Below, in pieces: positions 8,924 to 18,141 of a stretch of 39,093 bases of DNA. Every line of letters begins with the position of its first letter. The first letter of the stretch is position 1. The translations under genes and the position numbers were made by a program. Below the pieces are notes generated by a model. It was not told the origin of the DNA. It was given only the letters and a program-made list of their open reading frames with translations, and ran no database searches. Source of the stretch: Peptococcaceae bacterium (lineage in GTDB: Bacteria > Bacillota > Peptococcia > DRI-13); the NCBI GenBank assembly GCA_020054815.1, contig JAIHAN010000007.1, forward strand, positions 1 through 39,093, written 5' to 3'.

Positions 8924-10186
8924 TTATTCTACCCCCTTGTTAATAGTTCTTGGGTCAACCAGGTGACCTGTAAGGGCAGCGGCAGCAGCGGTAGCAGGAG
9001 AAGCCAGGTAGACAGAAGCGCCTGTACTGCCCATCCGTCCGGGAAAGTTACGGTTAGAAGCGGTAACACAAACCTCACCGGAGGCGAGAACGCCTTCATG
9101 GGCACCTAAGCAAGGGCCGCAGCCGGGTGTAGAAAAAGTAGCCCCTGCTTTGATCAGGTCCTCCACATAACCCAGTTTGTTTGCTTCCAGGAAAACCTCA
9201 TTGGAGGCGGGAATTACCACCAGCCTGGTATGGGGATGGATTTTTTTCCCCCTTAAAAGGTCAGCTGCCGCTTTAATGTCCTCCACACGTCCCCCGGTGC
9301 AGGCTCCAATGAAGGCCTGGTCTACTTTCACGGAAGGGGCTTCTTCAATAGGGACAACATTGTCCACACTATGGGGTACGGCCACTTGAGGTGATAGTTG
9401 ACTTATATCAAAGATATAACTTTCGGCATATTTAAAATCCGGATCGGTTTCTAAGATATCGAAAGGACGATTAGTTCTAGCTTTTACATACTCCAGGACC
9501 TGTTGATTTGGCACCATATATGCTGTTTTGGCACCCATTTCTACCGCCATGTTACAGATAACCATTCTTTCCGCAACACCCAGGCTTTCCACATAGCTGC
9601 CACAGAATTCAATGGCTTTGTAGACAGCAGCATCGGCGCCCAGTTTACCTAAAATATAGAGGATGACATCCTTGGCCATGACGCCCTCTGGCAATTGGCC
9701 GTTGATTTCAATCTTAATAATTTCCGGCACTCTGAACCAGAGTTCACCCGAAATCATAATGGTGGCCATATCGGTAGCTCCCACACCTGTGCCAAAAGCT
9801 CCGAAAGCTCCGTGGGTTGTGGTATGGGAATCGGTAGCCACCAGAATCATTCCAGGCCAGACTACGCCTGCTTCCGGCATGACCTGATGACAAACTCCCG
9901 TATTGATATCGAAATGATGGGTTAACCCCTGTTCCTGGACAAACTGGCGCATTTCTTTGTGAATCTGGGCTGATTTTATGGTAGGGGCCGGGGCATAGTG
10001 GTCAAAGACAAAACATAATTTGTCCTTATCCCAGACTTTTTTACCACCCATCTCATAAAAGGAGTAGATGGTTTGCAGATACAGGTCATTAACTTCGGCA
10101 AAGTCAACCTTGGCTTTGACAATTTCCCCAGTGGTTACTGTATCTTTTCCGGAAGCTCTGGCCAGGATTTTTTCTATGGCGTGCAT
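8924..10186 (-). CDS. Aconitase-superfamily hydro-lyase large subunit (LeuC-like)
   Basis: VATDSHTTTHGAFGAFGTGVGATD, IGACTGGRVEDI, STPGCGPCLGAHEGVL (4Fe-4S cysteines). Confidence 0.93.
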   Translation of the reverse strand: MHAIEKILARASGKDTVTTGEIVKAKVDFAEVNDLYLQTIYSFYEMGGKKVWDKDKLCFVFDHYAPAPTIKSAQIHKEMRQFVQEQGLTHHFDINTGVCHQVMPEAGVVWPGMILVATDSHTTTHGAFGAFGTGVGATDMATIMISGELWFRVPEIIKIEINGQLPEGVMAKDVILYILGKLGADAAVYKAIEFCGSYVESLGVAERMVICNMAVEMGAKTAYMVPNQQVLEYVKARTNRPFDILETDPDFKYAESYIFDISQLSPQVAVPHSVDNVVPIEEAPSVKVDQAFIGACTGGRVEDIKAAADLLRGKKIHPHTRLVVIPASNEVFLEANKLGYVEDLIKAGATFSTPGCGPCLGAHEGVLASGEVCVTASNRNFPGRMGSTGASVYLASPATAAAAALTGHLVDPRTINKGVE

Positions 10187-10197
10187 TGTTTCTCCTC

Positions 10198-11460
10198 CTA
10201 TTCTTCAACGAAGGGTAAGGTCGAGTTGGCATAGGGCATTACCAGGATTTTAGCCTCAGGTCCCATTTCTGCCAGAGCTTTCTCCAGAGCTTCTTCTACG
10301 GACTTTGCAGGTTCAAAGAAACACTTCCTGGTGATGTCATCGGGAATGTCAGAGATGAGATAGGCTTTCTTTTTCTGCAGGACCAGACAGATAACCACAG
10401 CCTTGTGGGCTCCCAGGACGAACTCTTCCTGAATCCAGTTAACGGGGTCATCAACAGAAGTGGCTCTAAACATCCAGTCTTCGAAGGTCTTTTCCCCCAG
10501 CATTTCACCGCATTTGGCAAAAAGGATGATGATACCGCCGTCTTTTACGGCATAACTGGCATTTTCAAAACCCTTTTGGGCCTGGTAGAGGTTGATGTCT
10601 TTGGGATGCCCGCCGGGGCAGCAGATGACGATGTCCGCCTTTTCCGGGATAGGACGTTTATACATCATATCGATATATTTGCAGCCTTCGCGGTGAGCCT
10701 TGACAGGATGACCTGCCACACATTTCACTATTTCTTTATTGGAGTTAAGAACGGGGTTCACAATAAACTTCACACCGGCAATTCTGCCGATTTCTTCAAT
10801 ATCTTCCCGCATGGGATTACCATCAGCTTTGCCCGGCATGGTTCCGGGACGAATCATCATTACATGGTTAGCCTGGATTGTTTCTTTACTACAGACACCG
10901 GGCATCAAGGCTTTGTCTCCACCGCTGTAACCGGCCTTGTAGTGAAATTCCAGGTTAGCAGTACCGATAATCAGGTCAGCTTTGGCTACTGGCTCGAAAA
11001 CCCAAATCGGTGTACCCCGGGAAGACTGGCCCAGATAGACACAGTTATTACGGTCATGGTCTATGCATTTTACCCGGCGATAGACTTCTTCCCCTATCAG
11101 CTTTTTCTTTTCTTCCTCAGTATGGGGCCGGTGATAGCCTAAACCGAACACGACAGTAATCTTGTCATCTGTCACCCCTGCGGTGTTGAGCTCTTCCAGG
11201 ATAGGAGGAACTAACAGGTAGCTGGGGGATGGCCTGGTGATGTCACTGCAGAGAATAACCACATTTTCTTTACCTTTGGCCAGAACCGAAAGGGGTTCTG
11301 ATTCTATGGGTTCACGTAAAGCACGCCTGACTTCTTCCATTTGATCAGGTACACCGGGCAGGTCTTCCGGAATAATAATATCCATAATATTTTTAGTGGG
11401 GACAGAGACTGTATGGTAATCATTCCCATATTTCAGCTTTATCGTAGTTACTTCAGACAT
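10198..11460 (-). CDS. LarA-family nickel-dependent lactate racemase-like protein (DUF2088)
   Basis: ILCSDITRPSPSYLLVPPILEEL, FGLGYHRPHTEEEKKKLIG, FHYKAGYSGGDKALMPGVCSKETIQANH: LarA-like motifs. Confidence 0.9.
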   Translation of the reverse strand: MSEVTTIKLKYGNDYHTVSVPTKNIMDIIIPEDLPGVPDQMEEVRRALREPIESEPLSVLAKGKENVVILCSDITRPSPSYLLVPPILEELNTAGVTDDKITVVFGLGYHRPHTEEEKKKLIGEEVYRRVKCIDHDRNNCVYLGQSSRGTPIWVFEPVAKADLIIGTANLEFHYKAGYSGGDKALMPGVCSKETIQANHVMMIRPGTMPGKADGNPMREDIEEIGRIAGVKFIVNPVLNSNKEIVKCVAGHPVKAHREGCKYIDMMYKRPIPEKADIVICCPGGHPKDINLYQAQKGFENASYAVKDGGIIILFAKCGEMLGEKTFEDWMFRATSVDDPVNWIQEEFVLGAHKAVVICLVLQKKKAYLISDIPDDITRKCFFEPAKSVEEALEKALAEMGPEAKILVMPYANSTLPFVEE

Positions 11461-11513
11461 GTTAACCCTCCTAGGACTAAATTTTCATTTTCCATATTAA
11501 CAAATATAGTGGG

Positions 11514-12791
11514 TTATTTCATCAGATTAGGCAGGAACATTACTATTTGCGGAATATAAGTGATAAGCAGCAAGTCGACAATTAAAATTAACATAAAGGG
11601 CCAAATTAACTTTGTGATACGTTCCAGGGAGACTCCTGAGACTGTTTGCGCTACAAAGAGGTCCACGCCTACGGGTGGAGTGATGGTACCGATAGCCATG
11701 TTAACTGTCATTACCACCCCAAAGAAGACAGGGTCAATTCCCACGCTGGTAATAACAGGTACCAGAATGGGAGCGAGAATGATAACGGCAGCGGAAGCGT
11801 TTAAGAAAGTTCCTACAATGAGGAGAAGGATGTTGATGAAGAGCATGATTATGTTAGGATTCTTTGTCACTTCCAGGAAATAGGCTGCCAGGTTTTGGGG
11901 AATGCGGTTTGAGGTAATTATCCAGCTGAAAAGCCCGGCCGCATCCATAATGAACATGACGACCGCGGTGGAGATAATGGCAGAAGTAATAATTTGAGGC
12001 AAGTCTTTAAGCTTTAATTCTTTGTAAATGAAGAGACCTACTACAAGCCCATAAATGGCAGCTACTGCTGCTGCTTCAGTGGGCGTAAAAATCCCGCCGT
12101 AAATACCCCCCAGGATAATGACCGGCATTAAAAGACCCCAGATACTGTCCTTGAAGGTGGTAATAATTTGCTTGGCATTGGCACGCTTCTCCCCTACATA
12201 GCCCCGTTTTTTGGCCATGAAATAGATAAGAAGCATCATGGATAATCCCATCAAAACACCGGGGCCAAAGCCGCCTATAAAAAGGTCACCGATAGAAACA
12301 CCGGCGATAACGCCGTAGACCACCATGGTAACACTGGGAGGAATAACGATACCGGTAGTACCGGAGGCGGCGATTACAGCTGCCGAAAATTCCTTATCAT
12401 AGCCCTTTTCTTTCATGGCGGGAATCATGGTAGAACCTATCGCGGCACAGGTAGCGGCTGAGGAACCTGAAATGGCGGCAAAAAACATAGAGGTGAGGGT
12501 GACCACCATGGCCAAACCTCCTGTGAGCCAGCCCACCAGGGAGTTGGCAAAGGCCACCAGGCGGGTGGAGACACCCCCCGAGGACATTACGGAACCGGCC
12601 AGCATGAAGAAAGGAATAGCCAGGAGTGGAAAGGAGTCGTTGGAGACAAAGATACGTTGCACAATCAGTGTCATGGGCAGGCGGCCATCATAAAGAATAG
12701 AGGTGGTGGTGGCCAGGCCCAGGGCTACGGCAATAGGAACATTTAAAACTAAGAAGAGGGCCAGTGCGCCGAATAAGACAAAACCAATCAT
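11514..12791 (-). CDS. dctM: TRAP transporter large permease (DctM)
   Basis: 425 aa, many TM helices; SGSSAATCAAIGSTMIPAM, IPPSVTMVVYGVIAGVSIGDLFIGGFGPG. Confidence 0.95.
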   Translation of the reverse strand: MIGFVLFGALALFLVLNVPIAVALGLATTTSILYDGRLPMTLIVQRIFVSNDSFPLLAIPFFMLAGSVMSSGGVSTRLVAFANSLVGWLTGGLAMVVTLTSMFFAAISGSSAATCAAIGSTMIPAMKEKGYDKEFSAAVIAASGTTGIVIPPSVTMVVYGVIAGVSIGDLFIGGFGPGVLMGLSMMLLIYFMAKKRGYVGEKRANAKQIITTFKDSIWGLLMPVIILGGIYGGIFTPTEAAAVAAIYGLVVGLFIYKELKLKDLPQIITSAIISTAVVMFIMDAAGLFSWIITSNRIPQNLAAYFLEVTKNPNIIMLFINILLLIVGTFLNASAAVIILAPILVPVITSVGIDPVFFGVVMTVNMAIGTITPPVGVDLFVAQTVSGVSLERITKLIWPFMLILIVDLLLITYIPQIVMFLPNLMK

Positions 12792-12794
12792 AGC

Positions 12795-13310
12795 CTATTT
12801 ACCTCCTTGTGCCAGAGAGGCAGAGGTTGTAGTGGCGGAAAGTTTTTTAAGATCTTCTATCAGGTGTTCAATGGTATAAAACATCATAATGATACCGCTT
12901 ACAGGTATGGAGGCATAAACTAACCCCATTCTAATTTCATTTGCCGGCGAAAATTGCATCATGGTAACCTGGGAGACTTCTATCCCTTTAACAATAATGA
13001 TTCCATAGAAAACCATACTTAGTACATCGGCAAGGACTGTGGCATAATTTCTGATTTTTTCCGGGAGGGACATCATGACAATCTCTACACCCACATGTCC
13101 CCTTCTCTTGGCAACCATGCTGGAGCCTAAGAGGACAGACCAGATAAACATATAACGGGCTAATTCTTCCGACCATTCCAGGGAATTGCCAATGACGTAA
13201 CGGGCCAGGATTTGTGCCCCTGCGGCAAAAACCATGATAGAGAAGAGGAGGATACAAATCCAGGTCACTATCTTGTCTAGCCCATTAGTAATTTTGCGAT
13301 AAGTTTCCAT
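12795..13310 (-). CDS. dctQ: TRAP transporter small permease (DctQ)
   Basis: 4-TM protein with SLEWSEELARYMFIWSVLLGSSMVAKRRGHVGVE. Confidence 0.93.
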   Translation of the reverse strand: METYRKITNGLDKIVTWICILLFSIMVFAAGAQILARYVIGNSLEWSEELARYMFIWSVLLGSSMVAKRRGHVGVEIVMMSLPEKIRNYATVLADVLSMVFYGIIIVKGIEVSQVTMMQFSPANEIRMGLVYASIPVSGIIMMFYTIEHLIEDLKKLSATTTSASLAQGGK

Positions 13311-13338
13311 TCCTTTCCCTCCTTTAATTTAATTGAGG

Positions 13339-13365
13339 CTTGAGGCAGGTTTGCCCTGCCTCAAG
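13339..13365 (-). promoter_or_regulatory. Intercistronic hairpin downstream of dctP
   Basis: CTTGAGGCAGG-TTTGC-CCTGCCTCAAG, 11-bp stem between the dctP stop and dctQ start within one operon. Confidence 0.75.
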
Positions 13366-13380
13366 TTTATTCAGCGATTG

Positions 13381-14394
13381 TTATTTAGTAGCAAGGATTT
13401 TTTCAATGAGGTCTTTGCCTACCACATTTTCAAACTGGGCCCACACGGGCTTCATGGCATCAGCAAAAGCTTTTTTCTGTTCCGGGGTCAATTCAATAAT
13501 CTCCATGCCGTTTTTCTTACAGGTATCCAGCATCATAGCTTCGTCATCGGCCATTTTCTTTCTTTCCCAGTCACGTACTTCCTCGGCAGTCTTTTTAATG
13601 ATGTCCACATATTCTTTCGGCAATTTATCAATGGTCTTTTTACTAAACACCACAACGGAAGGGGAATAAGTGTGGCCATCTAAAGTAAGATATTTTTGTA
13701 CTTCGTAGAAACGAGAGGCAAAAATTTGGGAGATGGGGTTTTCCTGGGCATCTACAGTCTTTTGCTGGAGAGCGGTAAATACTTCACCCATGGCCATGGG
13801 GGTGGGATTAGCACCTAAAGCTTTCATCATTTCAATGTAAACCTTGTTTTCCATGACCCGGATTTTCAGGCCCTTCATATCTTCAGGTTTGGTGATGGGA
13901 TGTTTGGAGTTAGTTAAATGACGGAATCCGTTTTCCCAGGTACTCATGTAGACCATACCTACTTTATCAAGCCCTGCAAAAATCTCCTGGGCCAGAGGAC
14001 CGTCAACTACTTTGTAAACATGCTGCTTATCTCTGAAGAGATAGGGCAAATCAATAACCTGTGCTTTCGGGGCGAACTGGGCTAATACAGCTGATGAAGT
14101 GACAGTGGCATCAACTGTACCCAACTGTAAACCTTCTAACAAGTCTCTTTGATCACCCAATTGACTGGAAGGGAAAACTTGAATTTCAACATTACCGTTG
14201 GTTCTTTCCTTTACAAGCTGGGCCAGGCGTTCGGCAGCCTGGGCATAAGGGTTGGCAGGGTTGGCTACGTGACCTAATTTTAGAAGATACTTTTCCCCTT
14301 CTTTAGGTTTTTCGGGAGCCTTTTGACCGGAAGAACAGCCGGCCAGGCTGAATACGAATAAAACAATAAGAGTCCAAACGAGAAATTTCTTCAT
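13381..14394 (-). CDS. dctP: TRAP transporter substrate-binding lipoprotein (DctP family)
   Basis: Signal with lipobox LAGCSSG; DctP-type sequence; GGGAGG RBS before ATG at 14394 (ORF-track start 14409 is TTG). Confidence 0.94.
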   Translation of the reverse strand: MKKFLVWTLIVLFVFSLAGCSSGQKAPEKPKEGEKYLLKLGHVANPANPYAQAAERLAQLVKERTNGNVEIQVFPSSQLGDQRDLLEGLQLGTVDATVTSSAVLAQFAPKAQVIDLPYLFRDKQHVYKVVDGPLAQEIFAGLDKVGMVYMSTWENGFRHLTNSKHPITKPEDMKGLKIRVMENKVYIEMMKALGANPTPMAMGEVFTALQQKTVDAQENPISQIFASRFYEVQKYLTLDGHTYSPSVVVFSKKTIDKLPKEYVDIIKKTAEEVRDWERKKMADDEAMMLDTCKKNGMEIIELTPEQKKAFADAMKPVWAQFENVVGKDLIEKILATK

Positions 14395-14501
14395 TATAAA
14401 ACCTCCCAATTTTATCTTAATAGTTAAAGGATAAATTTAGGAAAAACTGCCCTCCTTTCTTAACAAACAATAGTTGCAGAATATTGACAGGCATTTGTAT
14501 A

Positions 14502-14518
14502 TGCAAGAGATATGCCAA
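14502..14518 (-). promoter_or_regulatory. Sigma-54 (-24/-12) promoter of the TRAP operon
   Basis: Minus strand TTGGCATATCTCTTGCA; GG-N10-GC spacing exact. Confidence 0.85.
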
Positions 14519-14600
14519 GGTTCTAACAGAACTGCAAAAGCTTGAGATTAAAAGGAACTATAGTTTTTGTAACTGGGAAATAATGTTCTTAACAAAAAAA

Positions 14601-14640
14601 GCGTTACATTTTGTAACGCATTTTTGTTACAAGTTGTAAC
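14601..14640. promoter_or_regulatory. Two tandem palindromes, candidate UAS for the PrpR_N-type activator
   Basis: GCGTTACA-TTT-TGTAACGC (14601-14619) and GTTACAA-G-TTGTAAC (14626-14640), about 85-125 bp upstream of the -24 element. Confidence 0.75.
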
Positions 14641-14651
14641 GCGGGATCTCC

Positions 14652-16511
14652 TCAATGTTTTTTTAAAAATCGCCATAATTGAGTTCTGCTAATACCTAAT
14701 TTTTTGGCGGTAAGCGTCCGGTTACCCTGGCATTCTTCCAGAGTTTTCAGAATGATATCTTCCTCAATCTCTTTTAGTAGTGATTTACCTTCTCGGGTAA
14801 TGGAATGACAATGTTCCTCCAGAATTTCCCGGACCTGCGCTTTGGTCACTGTCGTTTCGCACAATACAGCCAGGCGCTCCATGACATTTTCCAATTCCCT
14901 GATATTACCTGGCCAGGAATAATTGATTAGTTCATCAAGTGCCTCGTTGGAAAACTTTATTTCTTTAAGGAGCTTGAAGGAAGCTTTTTTAATAAATTCA
15001 TGGCAGAGCAAACCAATATCTGCTTTACGCTCCCGGAGGGTCGGGATACGTAGATTCAGGATATTTAAACGGTAATAGAGGTCACGGCGAAAACGACCAG
15101 AATTTACTTCTTCTAACAGGTTTTTATTGGTGGCTGCAATGACCCGAACATCAATAGGTATGACTTTATCGGAACCGAGAGGTCGTACTTCCCGTTCCTG
15201 CAAAACTCTCAGTAAACGGGCCTGCAGGTCAAAAGATATTTCCCCTACTTCATCCAGGAATATGGTGCCACCATGGGCCTGGGTAAAGAGACCTTTTTTA
15301 CCTTCTTTAAGGGCCCCGGTAAAGGCACCGCCTTCATAACCAAAGAGCTCACTTTCCAATAAATTTTCGGGTATAGCCGCGCAGTTGACAGCCACAAAGG
15401 GTCCCTTATTACGGCGGCTGGCTGTATGAATACTCTGGGCGAACATCTCTTTCCCAGTGCCGCTTTCTCCTGTGATGAGAATTGTACTATCTACCTTAGC
15501 GTATTTCAAAGCCTTTTCTTTTACCTCAAGTAAAGGCTTACTTCTTCCTAAAATATGTGAAAAGGAATATTTCGCTATATGTCCCTTAGCTAATAAGGTG
15601 GAGCGTATTTTTTCTTCGTATTCCTGGATCTTGGTTACGTCCTCAAAAGTAGCTACTGCCCCAACAGTTTTTCCCTTTATCATGATAGGTACCCGATTTG
15701 TTAAACCTAAGGTCGAACCAAAAGTCTGAAGTTGACCTAGTTCAGGTTTTCCATGTTTCATCACTTCGATTAATTTACTGTTTTCTATGACACTGGTAAT
15801 GACTTTACCCAAAATATCAGTCTGCCGAATACCGGTTATTCTTTCAGCAGCGGGGTTAAAGGTGGTGACGCGGCCATTTTCATCCACGGCGATGACACCT
15901 TCACTAATATAATGAAGGATGGCTTTGACTTGCTCTGTTTTTTCCTTTTCTTTTCGCCTGACTGCAACAATTTTTCTGGCCTCATTAATACTAAACTCGA
16001 TGGCATTGGCTCCGGTTTCCAACAATACAGTAGGGATCCCATGCTTGATGGCCAGGTCTTCGGCAATGGTTCCTCCTAAAAGTACATCTATCTTTGATTT
16101 TAAGACATCTTCCAAATAGTGATTGGCCTCTTCCTCGTTGTTTATATGATAAATTTTAATATTAATATCAAGGATGGGGCCCAGATTTTCCACACCCCGG
16201 ATAATATTATCGAAACCGATCACGGCCACATTTTTGCCGAATTTTTTTGCGCGATGCAGGGCATTTAACATATCGTAGGGCGAAACGGGGATTTCTACTA
16301 CAGGCGCTGTTAGATTAGCTTTTTGGATGGCCAGCGCTGTCCCTCCTCTGGAAATGATGGCTTCAACACCCATTTGCTCAGCATCCCGGGCTATTTTCAC
16401 AGCCTGTTCTAATAAACCTAAACGTACTTCTACATCATGGGCGCCTGCCGTTACTTTTTCGGCCAGCGTAACCATTTCTTTGTAGGGAGCGAGAAGCAGA
16501 ATAGGTTTCAC
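14652..16511 (-). CDS. PrpR_N-domain, PAS-domain sigma-54-dependent activator
   Basis: N-terminus resembles PrpR_N (VEAIISRGGTALAIQKANLTAPVVEIPVSPYDMLNAL); PAS; GESGTGKE; GAFTGA; C-terminal HTH. Confidence 0.93.
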   Translation of the reverse strand: MKPILLLAPYKEMVTLAEKVTAGAHDVEVRLGLLEQAVKIARDAEQMGVEAIISRGGTALAIQKANLTAPVVEIPVSPYDMLNALHRAKKFGKNVAVIGFDNIIRGVENLGPILDINIKIYHINNEEEANHYLEDVLKSKIDVLLGGTIAEDLAIKHGIPTVLLETGANAIEFSINEARKIVAVRRKEKEKTEQVKAILHYISEGVIAVDENGRVTTFNPAAERITGIRQTDILGKVITSVIENSKLIEVMKHGKPELGQLQTFGSTLGLTNRVPIMIKGKTVGAVATFEDVTKIQEYEEKIRSTLLAKGHIAKYSFSHILGRSKPLLEVKEKALKYAKVDSTILITGESGTGKEMFAQSIHTASRRNKGPFVAVNCAAIPENLLESELFGYEGGAFTGALKEGKKGLFTQAHGGTIFLDEVGEISFDLQARLLRVLQEREVRPLGSDKVIPIDVRVIAATNKNLLEEVNSGRFRRDLYYRLNILNLRIPTLRERKADIGLLCHEFIKKASFKLLKEIKFSNEALDELINYSWPGNIRELENVMERLAVLCETTVTKAQVREILEEHCHSITREGKSLLKEIEEDIILKTLEECQGNRTLTAKKLGISRTQLWRFLKKH

Positions 16512-16561
16512 AATAACACCTCTTTAATTTAATGATTTGGGGAAGGTTTTGGTATTCTAAA

Positions 16562-16587
16562 AAATCCCGTTCGTCAGAACGGGATTT
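16562..16587 (-). terminator. Terminator-like hairpin upstream of the activator gene
   Basis: AAATCCCGTTC-GTCA-GAACGGGATTT; minus strand continues into T6. Nearly the same core as 8377-8408. Confidence 0.75.
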
Positions 16588-16766
16588 GATTATATATGTA
16601 TTTTCTATATATTTTACTATATTCAAAAAGGAAAATAAATATTTATTGATAATGGCCTTTTGCCGGTTAAGCTTTAACCCTCATAATCTTTAGTTCGTTT
16701 CATAGTTATAATACAAAGAGTATAATTTTCCCATTCGCAAGAAAATGCTGGTGATGTGGTGATGGT

Positions 16767-17894
16767 ATGGTCAGATGGCTTGTATCATTATTAATCCTAG
16801 TTTTACTTATATCTGGAACCTGGTTTTGGTTTAGCTGGGAGCAGGGGGATTGGGCGATCACGTTAAACGCCTTGGAGTACCCGGGAAGTTTAAGGGTGGA
16901 CGAAAAAGAAGAGATCAATTTTTTCTTAAAAGAAGTCGAGAAATCCATACCGCAAAAAGAGCTTGCCCTCAAACCTTACCGCTACAAACTGACCTTGACT
17001 AAAAATAAGAAAATAAACAACTACTATCTGGATGACCCTTCCGCACTGTTTAGAGAAGAAACAGGAGAAGGGCTGACAACAACACCTGAATTACAGGAAT
17101 ACTTACATGCCAAAATTAAGGAACTCCATAAATCTACTCCTTTTGGAGCGCCTTTGGAATGGGATGAAGTAAAGGAAATTTTCCCCCGCTATACCCTTGC
17201 TGTTATTACCGATGTTGAAACGGACAAAAGTTTTCAAGGAGAACGGCGCGGGGGTACTTTTCATGCTGATGTCCAGCCCCTTACGGCCCGGGATACTCAA
17301 GTTTTAAAAGAAGTGTACAAGGGACGCTGGTCCTGGCAACGCCGGGCTGTGGTCGTAGAGATAGGGGGGCGTAAGATTGCAGCATCTATGAATGGTATGC
17401 CCCATGGCAGCGGTAAGATCCAGGGGAATGATTTCCGGGGGCACTTCTGTATTCATTTTTTACAAAGCCGTGTCCATAAAAGCGGGAAAGTGGATTTGGC
17501 TCATCAGATGATGGTTTGGAAAGCCGCAGGCAGGCCGGAGTACTTGTTTAATAAGGCCAGTCCCGAACAAATCATCAATCTTGTTTTGACAGCTCTGGAT
17601 CAGAGGGATGAGAGACTTTTGGCCTTAGGATTGTTGTCAGCAAAAGGTAATGATATCAATTCCGCTTCCCGTAAACTTGTACAGGAGATTGCATCTATTG
17701 CCCTGGGAAAAATGGAACCCGTTGAAATTGGAGAGAATCCGGACTGTAAGGAATATAACGTTAAGGTAGAATTTTATTACCGTAATGAGCAGGCTAAAAG
17801 GGAAAAACAAGGACCCCTTAATGTTTTAACAGACCCTGCTACGGGGCGTCATTTCCTTGAGTTAGAAAGTTTGGAGGATCTTTTGGCCAAGTAA
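16767..17894 (+). CDS. Membrane-anchored protein of unknown function with HGSG...GHFCIHF motif
   Basis: N-terminal TM helix; long ORF with GGTGATGG upstream; no family recognised with confidence. Confidence 0.8.
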   Translation: MVRWLVSLLILVLLISGTWFWFSWEQGDWAITLNALEYPGSLRVDEKEEINFFLKEVEKSIPQKELALKPYRYKLTLTKNKKINNYYLDDPSALFREETGEGLTTTPELQEYLHAKIKELHKSTPFGAPLEWDEVKEIFPRYTLAVITDVETDKSFQGERRGGTFHADVQPLTARDTQVLKEVYKGRWSWQRRAVVVEIGGRKIAASMNGMPHGSGKIQGNDFRGHFCIHFLQSRVHKSGKVDLAHQMMVWKAAGRPEYLFNKASPEQIINLVLTALDQRDERLLALGLLSAKGNDINSASRKLVQEIASIALGKMEPVEIGENPDCKEYNVKVEFYYRNEQAKREKQGPLNVLTDPATGRHFLELESLEDLLAK

Positions 17895-17960
17895 GCAGGA
17901 CTTTAGGTAAAGAAAAGCTAATATAAAAGTGAATGAGATATGCAGAGGGGGTTGTTTAGT

Positions 17961-18107
17961 ATGGAGCAAATTATAAGACTGCTAAAGAGCGAGATAGAGG
18001 TTCTTAAGTCCCATTTGGCAGAAGTCCATCCAGGCAGTAAGTGTTATAGTTTTCTGAATGAGCGGTGTGCAAACTTAGAAAAAATACTACAATACTTTCA
18101 GAAATAA
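17961..18107 (+). CDS. 48-aa small protein (MEQIIRLLKSEIEVLKSHLAEVHPGSKCYSFLNERCANLEKILQYFQK)
   Basis: ATG after agaggggg RBS-like sequence, terminator directly downstream; below the ORF-track cutoff. Confidence 0.6.
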   Translation: MEQIIRLLKSEIEVLKSHLAEVHPGSKCYSFLNERCANLEKILQYFQK

Positions 18108-18110
18108 GAA

Positions 18111-18132
18111 GAGCAGGAACTAGATCCTGCTC
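18111..18132 (+). terminator. Hairpin after the 48-aa ORF
   Basis: GAGCAGGA-ACTAGA-TCCTGCTC followed by AATTT. Confidence 0.65.
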
Positions 18133-18141
18133 AATTTAGTT

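Noticed and set aside
8419-10186. Assigning leuCD (leucine biosynthesis)
   Set aside because: No leuA/leuB nearby and the operon contains TRAP and LarA-like genes under sigma-54; kept as generic aconitase-family hydro-lyase.
10405-11142. 245-aa plus-strand ORF in the track
   Set aside because: Fully antisense to the strong LarA-like gene; composition is typical of a shadow ORF and no RBS or family motif seen.
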